NCBI GenBank assembly: GCA_031178305.1
Contig: JAPSJG010000292.1
Location: forward strand, 1-5,348
Direction of reading: 5' to 3'
Length of the DNA: 5,348 bases
From: Sinorhizobium sp.
GTDB taxonomy: Bacteria > Pseudomonadota > Alphaproteobacteria > Rhizobiales > Rhizobiaceae
A program made the position numbers and the translations under genes. The first letter of the stretch is position 1. The number at the start of each line of letters is the position of its first letter. The notes beneath the pieces are model-generated. The model made no database searches and was not told the origin of the DNA. It worked only from the letters and a program-made list of their open reading frames with translations. Positions 1 through 4,841 of the stretch are shown piece after piece.

Positions 1-1
1 G

Positions 2-826
2 GTCGGCAATGCCGCGGCGACCGCCTGCCTGGAAATCACCTTCGGCGGCTTCTCCTTCGAAAGCTCCGGCCGTGCGACGATCGCGCTCGCCGGCGCCCCG
101 TGCCCTGTGACGGTACGCGACCGGGCGGGAAGCAGCTTCGAAGCCGCGACCTGCCAGCCGATCCCGCTCGAAACGGGAGACGTAGTGACGCTCGGCCATC
201 CACCGAAGGGCATGCGCTCCTATCTCGCCGTTCGCGGCGGCTTCGAGGTGAAGCCGGTGCTCGGCAGCGCCGCGACCGACACGCTGGCCGTCGTCGGACC
301 GCCGCCCGTCTCGACGGGTGCCGTTCTGCCTATCAGCGAGCCGGCGGCGCCGATGGAGAGCGTCTCTCTTGACGAGCTGCCGTTCGCGAAGCTGCCGGCG
401 GCCGGCGATACGGTCACGCTCGACATTGTCGTGGGACCGCGCACCGATTGGTTCACCGAGGCGGCGCTCGATCAGCTTTGCAATCAGGATTGGCTGGTGA
501 CGCCGCAATCCAACCGCGTCGGCATCCGTCTTGCCGGCGAAACACCACTTGAACGGATCGATCGGGCGGAGTTGCCGAGCGAAGGCACGGCGACGGGAGC
601 GATCCAGGTGCCGCATAGCGGTCAGCCGGTGCTCTTCCTCGCCGATCACCCGTTGACGGGCGGCTATCCAGTCATCGGCACCGTTGCCGAATATCACGTC
701 GATCTCGCCGGCCAGATTCCGGTAAACGCGAAGATCCGCTTCCGGCCGATCACGCGCTTTGCCGAAATCAAGCCCGAGAAGAGCTCTGCCGCAAAGAACA
801 GCTGGCGCCAAAAGAACAAAATGTGA
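2..826 (+). CDS. pxpC: PxpC/KipA-family 5-oxoprolinase subunit (biotin-dependent carboxyltransferase-like), 5' truncated
   Basis: The frame is open from the window edge to TGA at 824-826, giving 274 visible residues. Compared with relatives of about 310-335 aa, roughly 40 N-terminal residues are missing upstream. Recognisable family blocks, in order, are VGNAAATACLEITFGGFSFE at the edge, PKGMRSYLAVRGG, LGSAATDTL, LVTPQSNRVGIRLAG, GAIQVPHSGQPV and TGGYPVIGTV near the C-terminus. The family (KipA, YbgK, allophanate hydrolase subunit 2) pairs with PxpB/KipI. In known PxpABC systems it takes part in ATP-dependent opening of 5-oxoproline to glutamate in the cytoplasm; the same fold is part of the carboxyltransferase domain of urea carboxylase. 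The gene is followed after 10 nt by a biotin carboxylase, so a biotin-dependent carboxylation role is also possible. The GTG at 107 is internal, because conserved sequence continues upstream of it. The family call is firm; the substrate is inferred. Confidence 0.88.
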   Translation, partial: VGNAAATACLEITFGGFSFESSGRATIALAGAPCPVTVRDRAGSSFEAATCQPIPLETGDVVTLGHPPKGMRSYLAVRGGFEVKPVLGSAATDTLAVVGPPPVSTGAVLPISEPAAPMESVSLDELPFAKLPAAGDTVTLDIVVGPRTDWFTEAALDQLCNQDWLVTPQSNRVGIRLAGETPLERIDRAELPSEGTATGAIQVPHSGQPVLFLADHPLTGGYPVIGTVAEYHVDLAGQIPVNAKIRFRPITRFAEIKPEKSSAAKNSWRQKNKM

Positions 827-830
827 GGAG
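825..830 (+). promoter_or_regulatory. Ribosome binding site of the biotin carboxylase gene
   Basis: GAGGAG lies 6 nt before ATG 837 and overlaps the TGA stop (824-826) of the upstream gene. It fixes the start at 837 rather than at an in-frame ATG at 759 inside the upstream gene. It also suggests translational coupling of the two products. Confidence 0.85.
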
Positions 831-836
831 ACACCG

Positions 837-2564
837 ATGAAGAAAGTGCTGATCGCCAACCGCGGCGAGATCGCGGTGCGCATCATCCGCGCCTGCCGCG
901 ACCATGGCGTTGGCTCCGTCGCAATCTATGCCGACCCGGACGTGGATGCGCTGTTCGTGCGGCTTGCCGACGAGGCCTACGGTCTCACTGGAAGCCGGCC
1001 CGCGGAGACCTATCTCGACATTGCCAAAATCATCGACATCGCCCGCCGCAGCGGCGCGGACGCCGTCCATCCCGGCTACGGCTTTCTTTCGGAAAGAGCG
1101 GAATTCGCCCGCGCCGCGATCGAAGCCGGCCTCATCTGGATCGGCCCCGACCCGCATGTGATCGAATCGCTCGGCGACAAGGTCGAGGCTCGCCGCATAG
1201 CCGAGAGCGTCGGCGCGCCGCTCGTTGCCGGCAGCGATGGCCCGGTCAGAGGTCCTGCCGAGGTCGTCGCTTTCGCGAAGGAGCACGGTCTTCCGGTCGC
1301 GATCAAGGCCGCCCATGGCGGCGGCGGACGCGGCCTGAAGGTCGCGCGGCGCATGGAGGAGGTCGAGGAACTCTATCTCTCGGCCGTGCGCGAGGCGACG
1401 GCGGCCTTCGGCCGCGGCGAATGCTTCGTCGAGCGGTTTCTCGATCGGCCGCGCCACATCGAGGCGCAGGTGCTTGCCGATCGCCATGGTAATGTCCTGG
1501 TGCTGGGCACCCGCGACTGTTCGCTGCAGCGGCGCAACCAGAAGCTCGTCGAAGAAGCGCCGGCGCCGTTCCTCAGCGACGCTGAGCGCAACACGATACA
1601 TGAATCGGCGCGGGCGATCTGTGCCGCCGCCGGCTATACGGGGGCAGGAACCGTGGAGTTCCTGCTCGGCGCCGATGGCACGATTTCCTTCCTCGAAGTC
1701 AATACGCGCCTGCAGGTCGAGCATCCGGTCACCGAGGAGACGACCGGCATCGACCTCGTGATCGAGCAGTTCCGCATTGCCGACGGCCTGCCGCTTCGCC
1801 TGACGGAAACGCCGGCACCACGCGGCCATTCGATCGAATTCCGCATCAACGCGGAGGACCCCGGTCGCGGCTTCCTGCCGACTCCCGGTCGAATCACCGC
1901 CTTCGAGCCGCCGGCCGGCCCCGGCATCCGCCTCGATAGCGGCGTCGAAAGCGGCTCGGCCATCCCCGGCGTCTTCGATTCGCTCGTGGCGAAGCTGATC
2001 GTCACCGGCGCCACGCGCGAGGAGGCGCTGAAGCGGGCCCGCCGCGCGCTCAGCGAATTCCGCATCGAGGGTGTCGCGACCGTGCTTTCCTTCCATCGCG
2101 CCGCGATCGAGGCCGCTGATTTCATCGGCGATGACGGCTTCAAGGTGCATACGCGTTGGATCGAGACGGAATTCGCCGAAATGCCCGCAGCCGTGGCGCG
2201 GCCCGAGCGCAGCGCCGATCCGTCCCTGATCCGCACCCATGTCGAAATCGACGGCAAGAGACACGAGCTGGCTATCCCCGCCATGCTCTTTTCCGGCCTT
2301 TCCGCCCCTGCGCGGGTGGACGAAAAGGCCCCCGCCGCGTCGGCCGCCGATCCAACCGTAGTCGCAGCACCCATCGCCGGTACGCTCCAGTCCTGGAAAA
2401 TCGCTGATGGCGATCATGTTCGCGAGGGCGATCTCCTGGCTGTGATGGAGGCGATGAAGATGGAGACCCAAGTGCTCGCCGCCCGCGACGGAACCCTCCG
2501 GCGCGTCGCCGCCGAAGGCAGCTATCTTGAGCCTGGCGCCGTGCTCGCTCGCTTTGAGGAGTAG
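837..2564 (+). CDS. Biotin carboxylase fused to a biotin carboxyl carrier domain (acyl-CoA/urea carboxylase alpha-subunit type)
   Basis: This 575-aa cytoplasmic enzyme should carboxylate its own biotin with ATP and bicarbonate and pass the carboxyl group to a partner carboxyltransferase. The N-terminal domain (about 1-112) begins MKKVLIANRGEIAVRIIRAC. The ATP-grasp domain (about 113-320) has the Gly-rich loop (160-166) and the EVNTRLQVEHPVTE block (287-300). Residues matching the E. coli AccC active site are present: K115, K157, K236, E274, E287, N289, R291, E295 and R336. The C-terminal carboxylase domain runs to about 445. A short linker leads to the biotinyl domain (about 506-575) with EAMKM, biotinylated lysine K541. 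It is shorter than typical MccA/PccA alpha subunits (about 650-670 aa), leaving little room for a BT interaction domain. It lies next to a PxpC-like gene, with no acyl-CoA carboxyltransferase visible, so the substrate could be 5-oxoproline, a urea-like compound or another amide. The enzyme class is certain; the substrate is not. Confidence 0.95.
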   Translation: MKKVLIANRGEIAVRIIRACRDHGVGSVAIYADPDVDALFVRLADEAYGLTGSRPAETYLDIAKIIDIARRSGADAVHPGYGFLSERAEFARAAIEAGLIWIGPDPHVIESLGDKVEARRIAESVGAPLVAGSDGPVRGPAEVVAFAKEHGLPVAIKAAHGGGGRGLKVARRMEEVEELYLSAVREATAAFGRGECFVERFLDRPRHIEAQVLADRHGNVLVLGTRDCSLQRRNQKLVEEAPAPFLSDAERNTIHESARAICAAAGYTGAGTVEFLLGADGTISFLEVNTRLQVEHPVTEETTGIDLVIEQFRIADGLPLRLTETPAPRGHSIEFRINAEDPGRGFLPTPGRITAFEPPAGPGIRLDSGVESGSAIPGVFDSLVAKLIVTGATREEALKRARRALSEFRIEGVATVLSFHRAAIEAADFIGDDGFKVHTRWIETEFAEMPAAVARPERSADPSLIRTHVEIDGKRHELAIPAMLFSGLSAPARVDEKAPAASAADPTVVAAPIAGTLQSWKIADGDHVREGDLLAVMEAMKMETQVLAARDGTLRRVAAEGSYLEPGAVLARFEE

Positions 2565-2626
2565 CGGCCACTCCCGTCTGGTCGCAGTGCGAAGCGGGAA
2601 GCGGGTGTGAATACAGCCTCAATTAA

Positions 2627-2657
2627 AAACGTCGCGCCCGAACCGGGCGCGACGTTT
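2627..2657. terminator. Perfect 14-bp hairpin, probable bidirectional terminator
   Basis: AAACGTCGCGCCCG (2627-2640), loop AAC, then CGGGCGCGACGTTT (2644-2657). Five As at 2625-2629 give a five-U tract when read from the minus strand, so termination looks strongest for minus-strand transcripts, i.e. the binding-protein remnant that ends right beside it. For the plus-strand carboxylase operon, whose stop lies 63 nt upstream, only three Ts close the stem, so it is a weaker terminator in that direction. Confidence 0.75.
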
Positions 2658-2986
2658 GATCTCGCGTAAGATCTTCTCGGAGCCGAGAAACTACATGAAC
2701 TCGGCCACAACCTCCGGATGTTTCGTGCGCTTGATGCCGACGGTCGCGGCGGGCATGGCGAAGCAGCCGGCATCGCCGCAGGGCGCATTGATCACCGTCA
2801 ATTCGAAGGCATCGCCGATCTTGGTCTGAACGGATTTCACCATCCAGTTACCGGCAAGATAAGTCACGACATTGCCCTGACGAACTCGTCGCCGCCCATG
2901 TTCTTGTACTGCGAGCCTCGAAGCGGCGGCGATTCACGCGGCCAACCCGCATAAAGCGTCACGGCAAGGCCCTTTTTCGGCCAGTT
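2658..2986 (-). pseudogene. Decayed remnant of a sugar ABC-transporter substrate-binding protein (C-terminal part)
   Basis: Read on the minus strand, 2880 to 2694 encodes GNVVTYLAGNWMVKS, then KIGDAFELTVINAPCGDAGC and VGIKRTKHPEVVAEFM. This looks like the C-terminal lobe of a family 1 extracellular sugar-binding protein. The frame is broken in two places. An in-frame TAG (2691-2693) separates EFM from FLGSEKILREI (2658-2690), which reads like the expected continuation. Upstream, SQYKNMGGDEF lies in another frame, with the switch near 2880-2886; restoring one C would give DEFRQGNVV. The segment before it (NWPKKGLAVTLYAGW and on) fits the family less well and may contain further indels. No N-terminal lobe, signal peptide, permease or ATPase gene is present, so this is a fragment without function as a transporter. 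The remnant runs straight into the hairpin at 2627-2657, perhaps its original terminator. The family call rests on remembered motifs. Confidence 0.6.
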
Positions 2987-3022
2987 GACATGACGCTCCG
3001 CGAATGAGAACATAACGAGAAC
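2985..3022 (+). promoter_or_regulatory. SOS promoter: TTGACA -35 with a LexA box over the -10
   Basis: A perfect TTGACA (2985-2990) is followed after 17 bp by GAACAT (3008-3013) in the -10 position. The -10 forms the first half of GAACATAACGAGAAC (3008-3022), an exact GAAC-N7-GAAC, the reverse complement of the GTTC-N7-GTTC LexA box of alphaproteobacteria. LexA bound here would cover the -10, so repression with release on DNA damage is the expected control. The start of transcription would be near 3020, just ahead of the ribosome binding site at 3028. The box is directly seen; SOS control is inferred from the known consensus. Confidence 0.75.
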
Positions 3023-3027
3023 AAAAT

Positions 3028-3032
3028 GGAGG
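3028..3032 (+). promoter_or_regulatory. Ribosome binding site that selects ATG 3038
   Basis: GGAGG ends 5 nt before ATG 3038. An in-frame ATG at 3026 overlaps this sequence and has no ribosome binding site of its own, so 3038 is preferred. Confidence 0.7.
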
Positions 3033-3037
3033 CGTCC

Positions 3038-3301
3038 ATGACCCGTACGGAGCAAGTCATCGAGCGCGCAATGGCGGCCGTGGCCGCAGCCCGCCTTCAG
3101 CGGGAACGTGATCAGGAGCGCCGCAGAGAGATTTTCGGTCGTATCCAGCTAAGCCCGCCACTGCCGATGCCGAAGCGAGGCCTGCAGCTTTCGCTGCAAT
3201 TGAACGGCCGGGCGCCGCGAGCGGGTTCGCCCGACTGTGATCGAGCGCTCGCGGCAGGGCTGAGAGATAGGGCGGAACCCGGGACAGGGTCGCCTTTTTA
3301 A
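3038..3301 (+). CDS. Small unrecognised protein under a probable LexA promoter; possibly frameshifted at its end
   Basis: The open frame gives 87 aa. The first 35 or so residues, starting MTRTEQVIERAMAAVAAARL, are alanine-rich and then very charged (RERDQERRREIFGR), suggesting one long amphipathic helix. There is no signal peptide or membrane segment, and I do not recognise the family. After residue 37 the sequence becomes proline- and arginine-rich without clear character. An intrinsic terminator (3271-3299) lies inside the last codons, so most transcripts would end before the TAA at 3299-3301. A different frame is open from about 3133 to TGA 3238-3240 and reads as an Ala-rich tail (YPAKPATADAEARPAAFAA and on), stopping 30 nt before the terminator. 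The real product may therefore be about 67 aa, joined by a frameshift near 3139, or the gene may be a fresh pseudogene. The start is well supported by promoter, LexA box and GGAGG; the C-terminus is not. Confidence 0.5.
   Translation: MTRTEQVIERAMAAVAAARLQRERDQERRREIFGRIQLSPPLPMPKRGLQLSLQLNGRAPRAGSPDCDRALAAGLRDRAEPGTGSPF
3271..3299 (+). terminator. Intrinsic terminator of the LexA-box gene
   Basis: GGCG(GA)ACCC, loop GGGACA, then GGGTCGCC form an 8-bp stem with a two-base bulge, followed directly by TTTTT (3295-3299). It falls inside the end of the 87-aa frame, which argues against that frame's C-terminus being real. Confidence 0.7.
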
Positions 3302-3309
3302 CGGCGGAA

Positions 3310-3326
3310 AACCGGCGTCACCGGTT
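3310..3326 (-). terminator. Short hairpin overlapping the stop of the minus-strand small ORF
   Basis: AACCGG (3310-3315), loop of 5, CCGGTT (3321-3326). Read on the minus strand the stem is followed by TT and then CC, a short U run. The TGA of the 16-codon ORF lies in the loop. The 6-bp stem makes this a modest candidate. Confidence 0.35.
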
Positions 3327-3368
3327 CACAAGCAACGCTATGAAGGTGGCGGCCAGCAATCTCTTCAT
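3318..3368 (-). CDS. 16-aa signal-peptide-like micro-ORF (possible truncated entericidin-type lipoprotein)
   Basis: The product is MKRLLAATFIALLVNR, with an n-region (KR) and a hydrophobic stretch typical of a bacterial signal peptide. GGAGG (minus strand, 3382-3378) lies 9 nt before the ATG, which is good support for translation. The start resembles small entericidin-like lipoproteins of rhizobia, where the hydrophobic core leads to a lipobox cysteine; here the frame stops first. In the next frame the same DNA reads SVACEPVTPVFRR then stop, so one lost or gained base could have removed a lipobox. It could be a truncated lipoprotein gene, a leader peptide ahead of the hairpin, or chance. Confidence 0.35.
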   Translation of the reverse strand: MKRLLAATFIALLVNR

Positions 3369-3399
3369 TGGCAAAAACCTCCCTGGATTGTGGGCTTCG

Positions 3400-3413
3400 T
3401 TTGATTCATCAAA
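3400..3413. repeat. 14-bp inverted repeat TTTGATTCATCAAA
   Basis: Perfect 6-bp arms (TTTGAT/ATCAAA) flank a 2-bp centre. It lies upstream of the minus-strand micro-ORF (3368) and upstream of the TATAAT promoter (3448-3453), so it could be an operator for either. The half sites recall FNR/FixK boxes, but the spacing is 2 bp too short. Confidence 0.4.
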
Positions 3414-3423
3414 GTTTCAGGCT

Positions 3424-3453
3424 TTGCGCGGATGCGCGCGGCTGTGCTATAAT
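3424..3453 (+). promoter_or_regulatory. Sigma-70-type promoter with a perfect TATAAT
   Basis: TATAAT (3448-3453) is a perfect -10 in a GC-rich setting, preceded at 18 bp by TTGCGC (3424-3429), which matches only the TTG of the -35 consensus. Transcription would start near 3460. No good ORF begins just downstream; the next feature is a hairpin at 3504-3530. Confidence 0.45.
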
Positions 3454-3459
3454 TCTGGA

Positions 3460-3541
3460 GTTCGATCGAGGATGCCGGCACCTTTCCCAAGATCGTTCGC
3501 CTGAGCGCGCTTGGCCCAAACAAGCGCGCTTTCACGTTTTT
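3460..3541 (+). ncRNA. Candidate small RNA of about 80 nt
   Basis: This is the interval between the predicted start after TATAAT (3448-3453) and the run of Ts that ends at 3541. It contains no ORF with a ribosome binding site. The 5' part holds an unpaired-looking CCTTTCCCAAG (3480-3490) that could pair with G-rich ribosome binding sites. The 3' part is a perfect 10-bp hairpin. I cannot match it to a named rhizobial small RNA family (such as the alpha-r families). The call rests on promoter-hairpin spacing only. Confidence 0.3.
3504..3541 (+). terminator. 10-bp hairpin followed at a distance by TTTTT
   Basis: AGCGCGCTTG (3504-3513), loop GCCCAAA, CAAGCGCGCT (3521-3530). Then TTCACG separates the stem from TTTTT (3537-3541), so the U tract is displaced and termination may be inefficient. 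A competing 4-bp hairpin (CACG 3533-3536 with CGTG 3543-3546) would hold the Ts in its loop. Confidence 0.45.
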
Positions 3542-3571
3542 GCGTGGGTATCACGAGGCCGAAGCCCGAAC

Positions 3572-3591
3572 TTGCGCAGTTTTGCGCAGTT
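3572..3591. repeat. Tandem 10-bp direct repeat
   Basis: TTGCGCAGTT occurs twice without a gap. Each copy contains the palindrome TGCGCA, and the 10-bp period places both on the same face of the helix. It lies in non-coding DNA between the small-RNA candidate and the 32-aa ORF. Confidence 0.5.
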
Positions 3592-3650
3592 TGATGAGCC
3601 ATTGCCCGCGTTTTGACGCACGGACGCCTTCGACCATCCCCAACAATGTC

Positions 3651-3682
3651 TTGCACACCGGCCTGATGCCGAGGAGGTGCAA
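3651..3682 (+). promoter_or_regulatory. Hairpin around the ribosome binding site of the 32-aa ORF
   Basis: TTGCAC (3651-3656) pairs with GTGCAA (3677-3682), enclosing a smaller stem CGGC/GCCG (3659-3662 with 3668-3671). The strong ribosome binding site GAGGAGG (3671-3677) falls in the asymmetric loop and at the edges of both stems. In RNA this could limit access to the site, but the fold is small and may be chance. Confidence 0.3.
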
Positions 3683-3683
3683 A

Positions 3684-3782
3684 ATGCTTCGCCGCATGGT
3701 CATCGTGCGAGCCGAATGCCGTCGATCGGCTATGGCTATCCGCGTCATGTTACCGTTGCCTGATACTCTCGATACCGAATGA
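3684..3782 (+). CDS. Candidate 32-aa small protein or leader peptide ahead of the AraC-type regulator
   Basis: An ATG with GAGGAGG (3671-3677) 6 nt upstream opens a frame that ends at TGA 3780-3782, 43 nt before the regulator's start. The peptide begins MLRRMVIVRAECRRSAMAIR and ends LPLPDTLDTE: a basic N-terminal half and an acidic tail, with no signal peptide or membrane segment. I do not recognise it. The ribosome binding site is one of the best in the window, which is the main support. It could be a real small protein, an upstream ORF regulating the next gene, or a remnant. The frame continues open upstream to ATG 3540, but nothing supports the longer form. Confidence 0.35.
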   Translation: MLRRMVIVRAECRRSAMAIRVMLPLPDTLDTE

Positions 3783-3825
3783 TATGGTAAGAATACGGTG
3801 AGGCGATCGAGGGCGGGTCACAGAC

Positions 3826-4785
3826 ATGGACGAGATCAATTTCCGGCAGCTGCGCCTGCGCGAGGAAACCGCGCCCATTCGGGCGCGCATTCTCGAGAAG
3901 CTTGCAGGGCTGCCTTGGGACGGCCTCCGCTTCAAGCACAACATTCCAGGCCTTTCGCTCTATCGTATTGTCGCGCCTGCCGGCCCCTTTGCCAGCGTCT
4001 CTGACCCCATGGTGTCGGTGATCATCAAGGGCAGCAAGCGCGTCCATGTCGCCCAGAGAACGCTTGTTTATGACGAATCCTGCTATTTCCTGAGCGCGGT
4101 CGGCCTGCCGATGACCGCCCATGTCTGCGACGCAAAGGAAGGCGAGCCCTACGTGGCAGCTTCGCTGCGGCTCGACCTGGAGAAGCTGCGACGGATCATC
4201 GCCGATCACGATATCCACGCGGCGGCTGCGCCCGAAGGCAGCCTCGTCGGCGTCGCCGTCGGCACCGCCACGCCGGAACTGTTCGATGCCTTCTTGCGGC
4301 TGATCTCGCTCGCGGACGCGCCGACCGACATCCCGTTCCTCGCCCATCACATTCACAACGAGATCTTGTACCGGCTGCTCACGGGCGCGCAAGGCGCACA
4401 GCTACGGCGGTTCGCGCTCGTCGGCACCAACAGCAATCGCGTGGCAAAGGCGATCGCATGGCTGAAGGAGAACTACGCCCGGCCGCTGCGCGTCGAGGAA
4501 CTGGCGGAGATCGCCAATATGGGCGTGTCCACATTGCACCACCATTTCCGGGCGATGACTGCCATGAGCCCGCTGCAATTCCAGAAGCACCTGAGGCTGC
4601 ATCACGCGCGCGAACTGATGCTTTCCGAACAGCTTGATGCGGCAACGGCTGCCTCGCGCGTTGGCTATGAGAGCCCGACGCAGTTTAGCCGGGAATATCG
4701 GCGCGCCTTCGGCCATCCTCCGCTGCGGGACATCAAAGCGCTCCTGAACTCCGGGAATTCAACCGGGCGCGAGACCATCGATTAG
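3826..4785 (+). CDS. AraC-family transcriptional regulator with AraC_N-type sensor domain (YqhC-like)
   Basis: This 319-aa cytoplasmic DNA-binding protein probably activates the oxidoreductase operon that begins at 4970. The N-terminal half (about 15-185) has the AraC_N pattern: LSLYRIVAPAGP (43-54), DPMVSVIIKGSKRV (60-73), a YDESCYFLSAVGLPM stretch (82-96) and SLRLDLEKL (113-121). The C-terminal half has two helix-turn-helix units, VEELAEIANMGVSTLHHHFR (about 223-242) and AASRVGYESPTQFSREYRR (about 275-293), followed by the usual AFGHPPLRD end. Length is typical. ATG 3826 is chosen because the AraC_N homology starts soon after it and a purine-rich GGGCGGG (3811-3817) lies 8 nt before it. E. 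coli YqhC, of the same domain type, controls an aldehyde reductase, which fits a molybdenum hydroxylase target. The family is certain; ligand and target are inferred. Confidence 0.93.
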   Translation: MDEINFRQLRLREETAPIRARILEKLAGLPWDGLRFKHNIPGLSLYRIVAPAGPFASVSDPMVSVIIKGSKRVHVAQRTLVYDESCYFLSAVGLPMTAHVCDAKEGEPYVAASLRLDLEKLRRIIADHDIHAAAAPEGSLVGVAVGTATPELFDAFLRLISLADAPTDIPFLAHHIHNEILYRLLTGAQGAQLRRFALVGTNSNRVAKAIAWLKENYARPLRVEELAEIANMGVSTLHHHFRAMTAMSPLQFQKHLRLHHARELMLSEQLDAATAASRVGYESPTQFSREYRRAFGHPPLRDIKALLNSGNSTGRETID

Positions 4786-4813
4786 CCCCGGTACCGCCGC
4801 TGTCTTGGCCATA

Positions 4814-4827
4814 TCACGATCGCGTGA
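4814..4827. promoter_or_regulatory. 14-bp dyad TCACGATCGCGTGA, candidate operator
   Basis: TCACG (4814-4818) and CGTGA (4823-4827) are inverted around a 4-bp centre ATCG. It lies just downstream of the regulator gene and 28 bp upstream of a probable -35. AraC-type proteins usually bind direct repeats, so a different protein may bind here. Confidence 0.35.
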
Positions 4828-4841
4828 CATCGACAGAAATA

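Noticed and set aside
759..836. Longer N-terminus for the biotin carboxylase from ATG 759
   Set aside because: The extra 26 residues lie inside the upstream gene and are not family sequence. ATG 837 has GAGGAG at 6 nt and begins the conserved MKKVLIANRGEIA.
768..2471. 567-codon open frame on the minus strand
   Set aside because: It is antisense to the well-conserved biotin carboxylase; long antisense frames are common in GC-rich genes. Its translation shows no family motifs.
2588..2605. GAAGCGG repeated twice after the carboxylase gene
   Set aside because: A 7-bp tandem in GC-rich DNA is short enough to be chance and has no visible role.
2718..2954. 78-codon plus-strand frame
   Set aside because: It is antisense to the binding-protein remnant, whose minus-strand translation has clear family-like blocks.
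3400..3413. FNR/FixK box at TTTGATTCATCAAA
   Set aside because: FNR/FixK sites are TTGAT-N4-ATCAA; here the arms are separated by only 2 bp, so it is kept only as an unassigned inverted repeat.
3368..3616. 82-codon plus-strand frame beginning at 3368
   Set aside because: No ribosome binding site. It crosses the promoter, hairpin and tandem repeat of the intergenic region, and its composition (many R, C, S) is not protein-like.
3447..3748. Two overlapping minus-strand frames of 65 and 69 codons
   Set aside because: Neither has a ribosome binding site, one needs a GTG start, and neither shows recognisable motifs; they appear to be chance open frames.
3745..4392. 215-codon minus-strand frame over the regulator
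   Set aside because: It is the antisense shadow of the AraC-type gene, which shows clear domain motifs on the plus strand.
4786..4793. CGGTACCG-type palindrome after the regulator stop as a terminator
   Set aside because: The 8-bp palindrome has no loop, and no T run follows it.
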